Below, one piece after another: positions 52,046-60,838 of a stretch of 64,000 nucleotides of DNA (position 1 is its first letter; each line of letters begins with the position of its first letter). Origin of the DNA: Mycobacterium sp. GA-1841. Its GTDB lineage: Bacteria > Actinomycetota > Actinomycetes > Mycobacteriales > Mycobacteriaceae. Where the stretch lies: NCBI RefSeq assembly GCF_001954135.1, contig NZ_MBEQ01000120.1:1-64000 (forward strand), in the 5' to 3' direction. The notes beneath the pieces were generated by a model. That model made no database searches, had not been told where the DNA came from, and was given only the letters and a program-made list of their open reading frames with translations. Both the position numbers and the translations under genes were made by a program.

Positions 52046-52083
52046 GAGCCTCCTTCGAATGGGGTAACGTGACTTAAACATAA

Positions 52084-52098
52084 TGATAATCGTTTTCA
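52084..52098. promoter_or_regulatory. Zur-like box in the divergent C-minus ribosomal promoter
   Basis: TGATAATCGTTTTCA is a near-palindrome of the same class, with one mismatch per arm. It lies 38 bases from rpmB2 and 20 bases from the CobW-like start, so one site can repress both directions. Zur control of this ribosomal set is known in mycobacteria. Confidence 0.82.
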
Positions 52099-52118
52099 AT
52101 AGCTAGTTGGGAGGCGAG

Positions 52119-53303
52119 ATGCGCACCCCTGTCGTGCTGGTCGCCGGTCAAGGCGACGTCGATGGTGTGGCCGCCGAGTTGAGTCGCAGACCTGGCACCG
52201 CCCTGGTCCGTCACACCTTTGACGGCCAGGTGGTCCTGCGGTCGGTCACCGCCGACAACGGAACATCACAGTGGCCCTTGGAACTGGCCCATGGCTGCGT
52301 GTCGTGCACGATCCGGGACGACCTGCTGGTGCTCCTGCGTCGCCTGCACCGGCGCAGCGACGTCACCCGCATCGTGGTGGCCCTGATGGGCTGGCTCGAA
52401 CCCGAACCGGTGTGCTGGGCCATAGAGAACATCCGCGTGCACGTCGGGCCCGGGTACATCGACGGACCGGCCTCCCGCGATGTCAGCATCGAGGCGGTCA
52501 TCACCTGCGTGGACACCGAATTCTGGCTACCTCAGGCCATCGGTGAAGACGAACTGGCCGACGGACGCACCGTCGCCCAGGTGGTCGTCGGCCAGGCCGA
52601 GTTCGCCGACGTGCTGGTCCTCACCGAACCCGACGCCACCGCGCTGGCGGTGTTACGCCGGCTTGTCCCTCGTGCCCGCCTCACCGTCGGCACCGAGCGC
52701 GTGGAACTCGCACTGGCGCATCTCGAATCCGACAGCCGGCGTGGTCGTATCGCCTCACCACACGACCCGCTGCTGGCGGGCGAGCCACCACTGGAACCCG
52801 ACGGCGAGGTAGGCCTGCTGGAGTTCACCGCGAGCAGCCCGTTCCACCCGCTGCGACTGCACGCCGCCATCGACCTGCTGCTCGACGGAGTGGTGCGCGC
52901 CCGCGGCCGGGCCTGGCTGGCGAACCGCCCGGATGACGTGATGTGGATCGAATCTGCCGGTGGTGGACTGCATTTCAGCAATGCCGGGCGATGGCTGGCC
53001 GCCATGGAACCCAGTGAGAGGGCCTACGTCGACCCCGAACGGCTGGCGATGGCCGCGATCGACTGGGACAGCGACTTCGGTGACCGCCACGTGTCTTTGA
53101 CCGTATTGGTGTGCGGCGCCCGTCCGGACGAGATCCACGCCGCGCTCCGCGGCGCCCTGCTCACCGACGAAGAACTCGCCCATCCCGCCACGTGGGCCCA
53201 CTTTCCCGACCCGTTCGGCGACTGGCACGAGGATCCGTGCGACGACCAGGCCGGTGCCGACGAACCGGTGATTCCCGGCCACCATGAAGGAGGACAACCA
53301 TGA
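52119..53303 (+). CDS. Degenerate CobW-like protein of the C-minus ribosome operon
   Basis: The 394-residue protein has CobW/COG0523 architecture, but the P-loop is replaced by VAGQGDVDGVAAEL with no GKT. The CxCC site is HGCVSCTIRDDL (C-x-x-C). A CobW_C domain follows (LEFTASSPFHPLRLHAAIDL), then an acidic tail. Loss of the GTP site argues for a structural or recruiting role. The corresponding gene of the M. smegmatis C-minus operon is, as I recall, the ribosome-hibernation recruitment factor Mrf. ATG 52119 follows GGGAGG; rpmE2 overlaps its stop by 4 bases. Confidence 0.82.
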   Translation: MRTPVVLVAGQGDVDGVAAELSRRPGTALVRHTFDGQVVLRSVTADNGTSQWPLELAHGCVSCTIRDDLLVLLRRLHRRSDVTRIVVALMGWLEPEPVCWAIENIRVHVGPGYIDGPASRDVSIEAVITCVDTEFWLPQAIGEDELADGRTVAQVVVGQAEFADVLVLTEPDATALAVLRRLVPRARLTVGTERVELALAHLESDSRRGRIASPHDPLLAGEPPLEPDGEVGLLEFTASSPFHPLRLHAAIDLLLDGVVRARGRAWLANRPDDVMWIESAGGGLHFSNAGRWLAAMEPSERAYVDPERLAMAAIDWDSDFGDRHVSLTVLVCGARPDEIHAALRGALLTDEELAHPATWAHFPDPFGDWHEDPCDDQAGADEPVIPGHHEGGQP

Positions 53304-53548
53304 AACCGAGCATCCATCCCGACTACCACCCCGTGGTGTTTCAGGACGCCGCGACCGGCACGCAGTTTCTGACCCGGTCGACGGCCACCAGCGAGCGCAC
53401 CATCGACTGGCCCACTGCCGACGGCGTCGTGAGCTACCCGCTGATCGTCGTCGACGTCACCAGCGATTCCCATCCCTTCTGGACCGGCTCGGCCCGGCAC
53501 ATCGACTCGGCCGGCCAGGTGGAGAAGTTCCGTCGTCGCTACGGCTAG
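53300..53548 (+). CDS. rpmE2: Zinc-free ribosomal protein L31 type B
   Basis: The 82-residue L31 of the type B lineage (MKPSIHPDYHPVVFQD, DVTSDSHPFWTG, VEKFRRRYG) has no Cys, so it is the zinc-free form. It overlaps the CobW-like gene by 4 bases (ATGA) and completes the zinc-sparing ribosomal set. Confidence 0.95.
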   Translation: MKPSIHPDYHPVVFQDAATGTQFLTRSTATSERTIDWPTADGVVSYPLIVVDVTSDSHPFWTGSARHIDSAGQVEKFRRRYG

Positions 53549-53570
53549 GAGCCGGCTCTAGGGTGGGTCC

Positions 53571-54491
53571 ATGCGGCTCAAGCCCGGCAGACCCGACCTC
53601 GCGCCGTACGCGCGGTTCTTCGACGTGCCGTCGGGCACACCACAATCCCCGGTCACGGTCACCTGGGCCGGGGTCAGCACACTGCTGGTCGACGACGGCA
53701 CCTCGGCGATCCTGACCGACGGCTTCTTTTCCAGACCGCCGCTGGGACGAGTCGTCCTGCGCAAGCTGGCACCGTCCCTACCGCGCATCGACGGCTGCCT
53801 GGCCCGGCTCGGGATCGACAAGCTCGAAGCCGTGCTGCCCGTGCACACCCACTTCGACCACGCCATGGATTCCGCCGTCGTGGCCGAGCGCACCGGCGCC
53901 CGACTGGTGGGCGGCACCTCTACCGCGCAGGTCGGCGTCGGGCATGGCCTGGCCCCGGACCGGATCGTCACCGTCACCCCAGGAGAAGCCGTGTCTCTCG
54001 GCGCCTACGAGGTCACGCTGTTCGAGTCCGAACACTGCCCGCCGGACCGGTTTCCCGGCGACATCACCGAACCCGTCATGCCCCCGGTCAAGGTCTCGGC
54101 CTATCGGTGCGGCGAGGCCTGGTCGACGCTCGTGCATCATCAGCCCAGCGGCCGCCGCGTGCTGATCGTCGGCAGCGCCGGAGCGGTGCCGGGCGCGTTG
54201 GACGGGCAACGCGCCGACGTGGTCTATCTCGGCGTCGGCCAACTCGGCCTGCAACCCGAGCAGTACCTGATCGACTATTGGACCCACACCGTGCGTGCGG
54301 TCGGGGCACGGCGGGTGGTCCTGATCCACTGGGACGACTTCTTCCGCCCGCTGCACGAACCGTTGCGCGCCTTGCCTTTCGCGGGTGACGACCTGGACGT
54401 CTCGATGCAGGTGCTCACCCGACTCGCCGACGTCGACCAGGTGCGCCTGCACCTGCCGACGCTGTGGGATCGGGCCGACCCCTGGCGCTGA
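53571..54491 (+). CDS. Metallo-beta-lactamase-fold hydrolase (Rv3577-like)
   Basis: The 306-residue MBL-fold protein has HTHFDHAMD (metal-binding HxHxDH, about residues 92-97), VTWAGVSTLLVDDG at the start, ESEHCPPDRF and a late VVLIHWDDF. The substrate is unknown. In M. tuberculosis the gene next to arsB2 (Rv3577) is of this type. The downstream transporter start overlaps its last 28 bases, so the two are likely coupled. Confidence 0.85.
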   Translation: MRLKPGRPDLAPYARFFDVPSGTPQSPVTVTWAGVSTLLVDDGTSAILTDGFFSRPPLGRVVLRKLAPSLPRIDGCLARLGIDKLEAVLPVHTHFDHAMDSAVVAERTGARLVGGTSTAQVGVGHGLAPDRIVTVTPGEAVSLGAYEVTLFESEHCPPDRFPGDITEPVMPPVKVSAYRCGEAWSTLVHHQPSGRRVLIVGSAGAVPGALDGQRADVVYLGVGQLGLQPEQYLIDYWTHTVRAVGARRVVLIHWDDFFRPLHEPLRALPFAGDDLDVSMQVLTRLADVDQVRLHLPTLWDRADPWR

Positions 54492-55720
54492 TCCTGGCGC
54501 TCATCGCGCTGGCCATCGTGTTGGCCTTCGCGCTGGCGCGCCCCAACGGCTGGCCCGAAGCGGTCGCGGCGGTACCCGCGGCCGGATTGCTGATCGCGCT
54601 CGGGGTGATCTCAGGTCCCGACGCATTGGCCGAAGTGAACCGCCTACTGCCGGTGGTCGGCTTTCTGGCGGCGGTGCTGGTGCTGGCGCACCTGTGCGAC
54701 GACGAGGGACTGTTCCACGCCGCGGGCACCGTGATGGCCCGCGCCAGCCGAGGCGATCCCCGGCGCCTACTGACCCGGGTGTTCGTCATCGGCGCGACGA
54801 CGACCGCGGTGCTGAGCCTGGACGCCACCGTCGTGCTGCTGACCCCGGTGGTGCTCGCCACGGCGCGCACACTGTCGATACCGTCGCGGCCGCATGCCTA
54901 TGCCAGCGCGCATCTGGCCAACACCGCCTCCCTGCTGTTTCCGGTGTCGAACCTGACCAACCTGCTGGCGTTCGCCATGGCCGGGCTTTCCTTCGTCCAG
55001 TTCAGCGCCGTGATGGCACTGCCCTGGCTGGCGGCCATCGCCGTCGAGTTCGTGTTGCTGCGCCTGCTTTTCCGCCGAGAACTGAGCCGCCCGGCCGCCG
55101 AGATCACCCCGCCCCCGTCCGAGATCCCGGTGTTCGTTCTCGCCGTACTGGGCCTGACATTGGCGGGTTTCGTCGTCACGTCGGCCTTCGACGTGTCCCC
55201 GGCGTGGGCGGCGCTGGGCGGGGCCCTCGTTCTCGGCGTGCGCAGCCTGGCCCAGCGCCGCAGCACCATTGGCGGCATCGCGCGTGCCGTCAACCTGCCG
55301 TTCCTGGCGTTCGTCCTGTGCCTGGGTGTGGTGGTGGACGCGGTAGTGCGCAACGGACTCGACGGCATCATGCGCGACATGCTTCCGATGGGTGGTTCGT
55401 TACCGGAGCTGCTGGCGCTCGCCGCCATCGCGGCAGTGCTGGCCAATCTGGTCAACAACCTGCCGGCGGTACTCGTGCTGCTGCCGTTGGTGGCCGCCGC
55501 CGGACCCGCCGCGGTGCTGGCCGTGCTGATCGGGGTCAACGTGGGCCCCAATCTGACCTACGTCGGATCGTTGTCAAACCTGTTGTGGCGCAGGGTTGTC
55601 CATCGCGACGGCCTGCCCGCCAAAGCCACGGAGTTCAGCTGGATCGGACTGGCGACGGTGCCGCTCACCCTGGTGGCGAGTGTGCTGGCGCTGTGGGTCG
55701 GCCTGCGCATTTTCCTCTGA
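54464..55720 (+). CDS. arsB2: ArsB/citrate-type transporter (ArsB2-like)
   Basis: The 418-residue polytopic protein has about eleven hydrophobic segments in two repeats. The repeat loops TTAVLSLDATVVLLTPVV and ANLVNNLPAVLVLLPLV are typical of ArsB and the ion transporter superfamily. Substrate may be arsenite or another anion; no arsR or arsC lies nearby. GTG 54464 sits inside the end of the MBL gene. The position matches M. tuberculosis Rv3578. Confidence 0.85.
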   Translation: MGSGRPLALILALIALAIVLAFALARPNGWPEAVAAVPAAGLLIALGVISGPDALAEVNRLLPVVGFLAAVLVLAHLCDDEGLFHAAGTVMARASRGDPRRLLTRVFVIGATTTAVLSLDATVVLLTPVVLATARTLSIPSRPHAYASAHLANTASLLFPVSNLTNLLAFAMAGLSFVQFSAVMALPWLAAIAVEFVLLRLLFRRELSRPAAEITPPPSEIPVFVLAVLGLTLAGFVVTSAFDVSPAWAALGGALVLGVRSLAQRRSTIGGIARAVNLPFLAFVLCLGVVVDAVVRNGLDGIMRDMLPMGGSLPELLALAAIAAVLANLVNNLPAVLVLLPLVAAAGPAAVLAVLIGVNVGPNLTYVGSLSNLLWRRVVHRDGLPAKATEFSWIGLATVPLTLVASVLALWVGLRIFL

Positions 55721-55731
55721 CGAGAAGACGC

Positions 55732-55767
55732 AAAACTGCCTATTTCGGAAGGATTTTGGGCAGTTTT
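55732..55767. terminator. Hairpin between convergent arsB2 and rlmB
   Basis: AAAACTGCC at 55732-55740 and GGCAGTTTT at 55759-55767 form a 9-bp stem with an 18-base loop. On either strand the stem ends in TTTT, so it can act as a bidirectional intrinsic terminator for the two converging transcripts. Confidence 0.6.
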
Positions 55768-55787
55768 ATGTCTGCTCGCGGTGGGGA

Positions 55788-56732
55788 CTAGAGGCTTCGG
55801 CGCTGGCGGGCGATCTCGGCGAGCACCACACCGGCAGCCACCGAGGCGTTCAACGACTCCGTCGGTCCGGCCATCGGGATCGAGACCACCGCATCGCAGT
55901 TCTCGCGCACGAGCCGTGACAGACCCTTGCCCTCCGAACCGACCACCACGACCATCGGCCCGGAGCCCTCGAGCTCGTCCAGCGTGGTGTCGCCCCCGGC
56001 ATCCAGGCCGACCACCTGTACGCCGGCGTCAGCCCAACTCTTCAGCGTGCGAGTCAGATTCGTCGCCCGCGCCACCGGGGTACGGGCCGCGGCGCCGGCG
56101 CTGGTGCGCCAGGCCACCGCGGTCACCGAGGCCGAACGGCGCTGCGGGATGACCACACCGTGACCGCCGAATGCAGCCACCGAGCGCACGATGGCACCGA
56201 GGTTGCGCGGATCGGAGATGTTGTCCAGTGCCACCAGCAGCGCGGGCTCCCCGGAATCGCGGGCAGCCTTCAGCAGGTCGTCGGGATGCGCGTAGTCGTA
56301 GGGCGGCACCTGAAGCGCCAGGCCCTGGTGCAACGCGTTGTTGCTCATCCGGTCCAGATCGTGGCGCTGCACCTCGAGGATCGAGATACCGCGGTCGGCA
56401 GCGATCTGGACGGATTCGGTGAGCCGCTCGTCGGCCTCGGTGCCCAGCGCGACGTAGAGCGCGGTCGCGGGCACCTTGGCCCGCAGGCACTCCACCACCG
56501 GGTTTCGGCCCAGCACCAACTCGGTGTCGTCGGTCTTGCGGTGCCTGCCCTGCGCCTGACGCGCCGCCTTGGCGGCTTTCTTGGCAGCCGGGTGGTGCGG
56601 ACGTTGCTCTGCGCGCGGCGTGGCCCCCCGGCCCTCCAGACCGCGGCGACGTACGCCGCCGGACCCGACCGTGGGCCCCTTCTTCGTCCCCGGCTTGCGC
56701 ACTGCGCCGCGCCGCTGCGAATTCCCGGCCAT
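55788..56732 (-). CDS. rlmB: TrmH-family 23S rRNA 2'-O-methyltransferase
   Basis: The 314-residue SPOUT methyltransferase has a basic N-terminal extension typical of actinobacteria. The RlmB substrate-binding domain follows (VLGRNPVVECLRAKVPATALYV). The SPOUT motifs are LDNISDPRNLGAIVRSVAAFG, VVVVGSEGKGLSRLVRENCD and IPMAGPTESLNASVAAGVVL. It matches M. tuberculosis Rv3579c and abuts cysS with no gap. Confidence 0.93.
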   Translation of the reverse strand: MAGNSQRRGAVRKPGTKKGPTVGSGGVRRRGLEGRGATPRAEQRPHHPAAKKAAKAARQAQGRHRKTDDTELVLGRNPVVECLRAKVPATALYVALGTEADERLTESVQIAADRGISILEVQRHDLDRMSNNALHQGLALQVPPYDYAHPDDLLKAARDSGEPALLVALDNISDPRNLGAIVRSVAAFGGHGVVIPQRRSASVTAVAWRTSAGAAARTPVARATNLTRTLKSWADAGVQVVGLDAGGDTTLDELEGSGPMVVVVGSEGKGLSRLVRENCDAVVSIPMAGPTESLNASVAAGVVLAEIARQRRSL

Positions 56733-58169
56733 CTACGCTCCGTTCCCGTCCACCAGCGCCCACTGCGGACCGTCAGCGGTGTCGGTGACCTCGATGCCGG
56801 CCGCCTTGAGCCGATCTCGGATGGCGTCGGCCGCCGCCCAGTCACGATTGGTCCGGGCCTCGGCCCGGCCGGCCAGCGCCCACTGCACCAGTTCGTCCAC
56901 GGCAGCCAACGCGGCCGAGGTCTCGTCGCGGGATTCCCAGCGCTCGTCGAGCGGATCGCAGCCCAGGATGCCCATCATCGCCCGAATCGACGTGGCCCGT
57001 GCCATCGCGCCGTCGTGATCACCGGCATCCAACGCGCGGTTGCCCTCGGCGCGGGCGGCGTGCACCTCGGCCAGCGCCATCGGGACCGCGAGGTCGTCGT
57101 TGAGCGCGGCGGCGAACTTCGGGGTCCAGTCGCCCACGGCGACGGCACCGACCCGGTTGCGTACCCGGTGCAGGAAGTCCTCGATGCCGCTGTAGGCCTT
57201 CACCGCATCCTGCAGGGCGTTCTCGGAGAACTCCAGCATCGACCGGTAGTGCGCGCTGCCCAGGTAGTAGCGCAGTTCGGCAGCCCGAACCCGTTGCAGC
57301 ACAGCCGGAATCGAGAGCACGTTGCCCAGCGACTTGCTCATCTTCTCGCCGCCCATGGTGACCCAGCCGTTGTGCAGCCAGTACCGGGCGAAACCGTCAC
57401 CGACTGCCTTCGCCTGGGCGATCTCGTTCTCGTGATGCGGGAAGACCAGGTCCATCCCGCCGGCATGGATGTCGAACTCCGCACCCAGATAGGCCTCGCA
57501 CATCGCCACGCACTCCGTGTGCCAGCCGGGCCGACCCCGGCCCCAGGGCGTCGGCCACGACGGCTCACCGGGCTTGGCGCCCTTCCACAGGGTGAAGTCG
57601 CGCTGATCGCGCTTGTCCGTGGCCACCCCCTCGCCCTGATGCACATCGTCGATCCGGTGGCCGGACAGCGCTCCGTACTCGGGCAGGCTCAGCACGTCGA
57701 AGTACACGTCCCCGCCCTGGGCGTAGGCATGGCCCCGCTCGATCAGCCGGTCGATGAGCTCGACCATCTGGGTGATGTGGCCGGCGGCCCGCGGCTCAGC
57801 CGACGGCGGAAGCACGCCCAGCGCGTCGTACGCGGCGCTGAACGCCCGCTCGTACGTCGCGGCCCACTCCCACCACGGCCGGCCGGCGTCAGCCGCCTTG
57901 TTGAGGATCTTGTCGTCGATGTCGGTGACGTTGCGGATGAACGCAACGTCATACCCATTGGCGGTCAGCCAGCGGCGCAACACGTCGAACGCGACTCCGC
58001 TACGGACATGACCGATATGCGGCAAGCCCTGGACGGTGGCACCGCACAGGTAGATCGAAGCGTGCCCCGGCCGCAGCGGTACGAAATCTCGTACGGCACC
58101 CGCCATGGTGTCGTACAGCCGCAAATCGGAGGCAGACCCCGACGCGACGGCTTGAGCGCGATCGGTCAC
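56733..58169 (-). CDS. cysS: Cysteinyl-tRNA synthetase
   Basis: The 478-residue class I synthetase has the Cys of the zinc site in YLCGATVQGLPHIGHVRSG (HIGH-type motif HIGH at about 51-54). Further zinc ligands lie in HTECVAMCEAYLG and HHENEIAQ, and the KMSKS loop is GGEKMSKSLGNVL. The C-terminal DALR-like helical domain is intact. It is essential and matches Rv3580c in position. Confidence 0.96.
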   Translation of the reverse strand: MTDRAQAVASGSASDLRLYDTMAGAVRDFVPLRPGHASIYLCGATVQGLPHIGHVRSGVAFDVLRRWLTANGYDVAFIRNVTDIDDKILNKAADAGRPWWEWAATYERAFSAAYDALGVLPPSAEPRAAGHITQMVELIDRLIERGHAYAQGGDVYFDVLSLPEYGALSGHRIDDVHQGEGVATDKRDQRDFTLWKGAKPGEPSWPTPWGRGRPGWHTECVAMCEAYLGAEFDIHAGGMDLVFPHHENEIAQAKAVGDGFARYWLHNGWVTMGGEKMSKSLGNVLSIPAVLQRVRAAELRYYLGSAHYRSMLEFSENALQDAVKAYSGIEDFLHRVRNRVGAVAVGDWTPKFAAALNDDLAVPMALAEVHAARAEGNRALDAGDHDGAMARATSIRAMMGILGCDPLDERWESRDETSAALAAVDELVQWALAGRAEARTNRDWAAADAIRDRLKAAGIEVTDTADGPQWALVDGNGA

Positions 58170-58188
58170 GACGTGCCAGCTTACCGGC

Positions 58189-58665
58189 CTATTCGGCAGG
58201 AACCACCAAAGCGCTGGCTATCGCGGCCAATCCTTCACCCCGGCCGGTCAACCCGAGCCCGTCCGTGGTGGTGGCCGACACCGACACCGGCGCCCCGATC
58301 AGCTCGGTGAGAAGCCGCTGGGCCTCGTCCCGGCGCGGCCCGATCTTGGGCCGGTTTCCGATCACCTGCACCGTGGCGTTGCCGATCTCGAAGCCTGCGG
58401 CCTGCACCAGCCCGCGGACGTGACGCAACATGTCGGCGCCGGTCACGCCGCGCCATTCCGGCCGGTCGGTGCCGAAGACGCCACCGAGGTCACCGAGCCC
58501 GGCCGCGCTGAGCAGCGCATCACACAAGGCGTGCGCGGCCACGTCGCCGTCGGAATGGCCCGCGCAGCCGTCTGCGCCCTCGAATTCCAAGCACAGCAGC
58601 CGACAAGGCCGCCCCGGCTCGATCGGATGGACGTCGGTTCCCAGGCCGACCCTTGGAATCAACAT
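58189..58665 (-). CDS. ispF: 2-C-methyl-D-erythritol 2,4-cyclodiphosphate synthase
   Basis: IspF carries out the fifth step of the MEP isoprenoid pathway. The 158-residue protein has metal ligands in GLGTDVHPIE (Asp, His) and CAGHSDGDVAAHALCDALLSAAG, the acidic FGTDRPEWRG region, and ends with VSVSATTTDGLGLTGRGEGLAA. It follows ispD by 18 bases. Just upstream a short direct repeat (ATCAACATG, twice) duplicates a possible start. Confidence 0.96.
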   Translation of the reverse strand: MLIPRVGLGTDVHPIEPGRPCRLLCLEFEGADGCAGHSDGDVAAHALCDALLSAAGLGDLGGVFGTDRPEWRGVTGADMLRHVRGLVQAAGFEIGNATVQVIGNRPKIGPRRDEAQRLLTELIGAPVSVSATTTDGLGLTGRGEGLAAIASALVVPAE

Positions 58666-58683
58666 GGAATCAACATGCGATCG

Positions 58684-59352
58684 TCATGCCCCGCGCGCCA
58701 ACACAGCCTCGGCGAGCACCAGGTCCAAGGGAGTGGTGATCTTGAAGGCCAACGGGTCGCCCTCGACGATCTGCACGGGAGTGCCGATCTGTTCGACCAG
58801 GGAGGCGTCGTCGGTCACCGCACCCGTACCGGCTCGTTGATAGGCGCGGCGCAACACGTCGGCACGGAAACCCTGTGGCGTCTGGACGGCCCGGAGACCG
58901 GCCCGCTCGGGCGTGCCCAACACCGCGCCGTTGGCGTCGACCGCCTTGATGGTGTCGGCCAGTGGCAGGCCGGGGACGACGGCAGCGTGGCCGTCCGCCA
59001 GCCCCGCGACCACCCGACTGATCAGGCTCGCCGGCGTCAGCGCCCGTGCGGCGTCATGAACGAGTACGAAATCCGCGTCATCGGCGGCGGCCAGAGCCAA
59101 CGCCACTGACTCGGTCCGGTCCGGTCCCCCGGCCACGATCTGTGCCCGCGCGCCGAAGACCAACATGGCCTCGTCGGTACGCGCCGGCGGCACCGCGACC
59201 ACGACCCGGTCTATCACCCCGGAGCCCAGCAGCCCGTCGAGAGCATGCTCCAGCAGGGGTTTGTCCCCCAGATTGACGAATGCTTTCGGCCTGCCCGCGC
59301 CGAGCCGCTCACCAGAGCCGGCGGCCGGGACGACCGCGACAGTTGTTGCCAC
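58684..59352 (-). CDS. ispD: 2-C-methyl-D-erythritol 4-phosphate cytidylyltransferase
   Basis: IspD makes CDP-methylerythritol. The 222-residue nucleotidyltransferase has VVPAAGSGERLGAGRPKAF (CTP loop), VHDAARALTPASLI (metal Asp), and QTPQGFRADVL. It lies 6 bases downstream of carD on the same strand and before ispF, as in other mycobacteria. Confidence 0.96.
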   Translation of the reverse strand: MATTVAVVPAAGSGERLGAGRPKAFVNLGDKPLLEHALDGLLGSGVIDRVVVAVPPARTDEAMLVFGARAQIVAGGPDRTESVALALAAADDADFVLVHDAARALTPASLISRVVAGLADGHAAVVPGLPLADTIKAVDANGAVLGTPERAGLRAVQTPQGFRADVLRRAYQRAGTGAVTDDASLVEQIGTPVQIVEGDPLAFKITTPLDLVLAEAVLARGA

Positions 59353-59358
59353 GACGCG

Positions 59359-59847
59359 TCAGGACGCGGCAGCCAGAACCTCGTCGAGGATGGTCTCCGC
59401 CTTGGCGTCATCGGTGTTCTCGGCCAACGCAAGCTCGCCCACCAGAATCTGCCGAGCCTTCGCCAGCATTCGCTTCTCACCCGCGGAAAGACCGCGTTCC
59501 TGATCCCGACGCCACAGATCGCGAACCACCTCGGCAACCTTGTTCACGTCACCGGAGGCCAGCTTCTCCAGATTGGCCTTGTAGCGGCGCGACCAGTTGG
59601 TCGGCTCTTCGGTGTGCGGCGCACGCAACACCTGGAAAACCTTGTCGAGGCCTTCCTGGCCCACGACGTCGCGGACACCGACATACTCGGCATTATCTGC
59701 GGGCACTCGAACGGTCAGATCCCCCTGGGAGACCTTCAGGACGAGATATTCCTTCTGCTCGCCTTTGATCGTCCGGGTTTCGATCGCCTCGATCAACGCA
59801 GCACCGTGGTGTGGATAGACGACGGTGTCTCCGACCTTGAAAATCAT
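59359..59847 (-). CDS. carD: RNA-polymerase-binding transcription factor CarD
   Basis: The 162-residue CarD binds the beta subunit and stabilises open promoter complexes at rRNA and other promoters. The N-terminal RNAP-interaction domain begins MIFKVGDTVVYPHHGAALIE, and the C-terminal helical domain contains the promoter-contacting Trp in PTNWSRRYKANLEKLASGD. ATG 59847 follows AAAGGGG. It is the first gene of the carD-ispD-ispF-cysS-rlmB run. Confidence 0.96.
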   Translation of the reverse strand: MIFKVGDTVVYPHHGAALIEAIETRTIKGEQKEYLVLKVSQGDLTVRVPADNAEYVGVRDVVGQEGLDKVFQVLRAPHTEEPTNWSRRYKANLEKLASGDVNKVAEVVRDLWRRDQERGLSAGEKRMLAKARQILVGELALAENTDDAKAETILDEVLAAAS

Positions 59848-60166
59848 CTGATTCGAGCCCCTTTCGCTAGTCCATCCTAACACGGGCCGCGATCACGTGC
59901 GCACCAACTATGCAGGTCAGGGGCACCGCAGGTGAAGAGCAGGGGTTGACACGGTGACGAAACCGTGCAACCGCGGTGGCCGTCGGCGGGCTGAAACGGA
60001 CCGCCCCGCAAAGACGTTGTGCGCGTGTCACACCCGTGGAACGGCCATCCGGAGGGCGTCGAACCGGGCACCCGAGCAGCCGTCTGGAAGCCCTCGCATT
60101 CCACCCGCGACACTCACCTACTACTCTGCATAGTCGAAGTACGCCGACCCAGCTCAGGAGGCTTGA
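59848..60166. other. Intergenic region between divergent carD and lpqE
   Basis: These 319 bases separate two divergent genes and must hold both promoters. Long open frames here on both strands are unsupported by family patterns and are antisense or high-GC artefacts. AGGAGG directly precedes lpqE. No palindrome of the Zur or KstR type was seen. Confidence 0.6.
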
Positions 60167-60754
60167 GTGAACCGCTTCGCAATGCGCGCCTCGACCGGTC
60201 TGGCCGCATGTGGCCTGACCGCAGCCGTTCTCACCGGCTGCAGCGCCGGGCAGGTCTCCCAGACGGCGACGCAGGAGCCCGCCGTCAACGGCGTCAACGC
60301 ACAGGTGGGCGAGATCGCCCTGCGCAACGTGCACCTGCGTGCCCCGCAGCAGAAGGACTACGTCGAGCCGGGCTCCGAAGCCGAACTGCTGTTCGTCGCG
60401 GCCAACGGTTCCACCGAGGCGCCGAACAAGCTCATCTCGATCACGTCCAATGTCGGCGACGTCGCACTGACGGGCGACCAGACGGTCCCGGCCGGCGGCA
60501 CCCTCGTCGTCGGCGAGCCCGACGGCCAGCTCAAGCCTCTGGAGGAAACCGAGGCCGCCGATGGCGCCACCGCCAAGGTGACGCTGTCCAAGCCGGTGTC
60601 GAACGGCCTGCTCTACGACTTCACGTTCAAGTTCTCCAACGGTGAGACCACCGTGGCCGTGCCGATCTCGGCCGGTGAGGCACCCCGCCGGAACAAGGCC
60701 GGAGAGTCCCCCGAAGAGGCTGCCGAGGCCGGCGGCGAGGGCGGCCACCACTAG
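60167..60754 (+). CDS. lpqE: Lipoprotein LpqE
   Basis: The 195-residue lipoprotein has a signal ending in VLTGC (Cys at about residue 25). A PCuAC-like beta-sandwich follows (EIALRNVHLRAP, AELLFVAANGSTEAPNKLISI), then an acidic Glu/Gly tail ending HH. The GTG start has AGGAGG upstream. It matches Rv3584 between carD and radA. The fold is like copper chaperone-type proteins, but the Met/His ligands are not obvious. Confidence 0.88.
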   Translation: MNRFAMRASTGLAACGLTAAVLTGCSAGQVSQTATQEPAVNGVNAQVGEIALRNVHLRAPQQKDYVEPGSEAELLFVAANGSTEAPNKLISITSNVGDVALTGDQTVPAGGTLVVGEPDGQLKPLEETEAADGATAKVTLSKPVSNGLLYDFTFKFSNGETTVAVPISAGEAPRRNKAGESPEEAAEAGGEGGHH

Positions 60755-60838
60755 TCGCCGAGGGTTTTCCCTGAGGCTGCGTATCCCGACCGGCTGCGCC
60801 TGACTGTCGATGTCGGCGCCAACCGTTACTGTCGCTGC

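Noticed and set aside
56160..58310. Open frame of 716 codons on the plus strand
   Set aside because: It is antisense to rlmB and cysS. High-GC DNA commonly gives such mirror frames.
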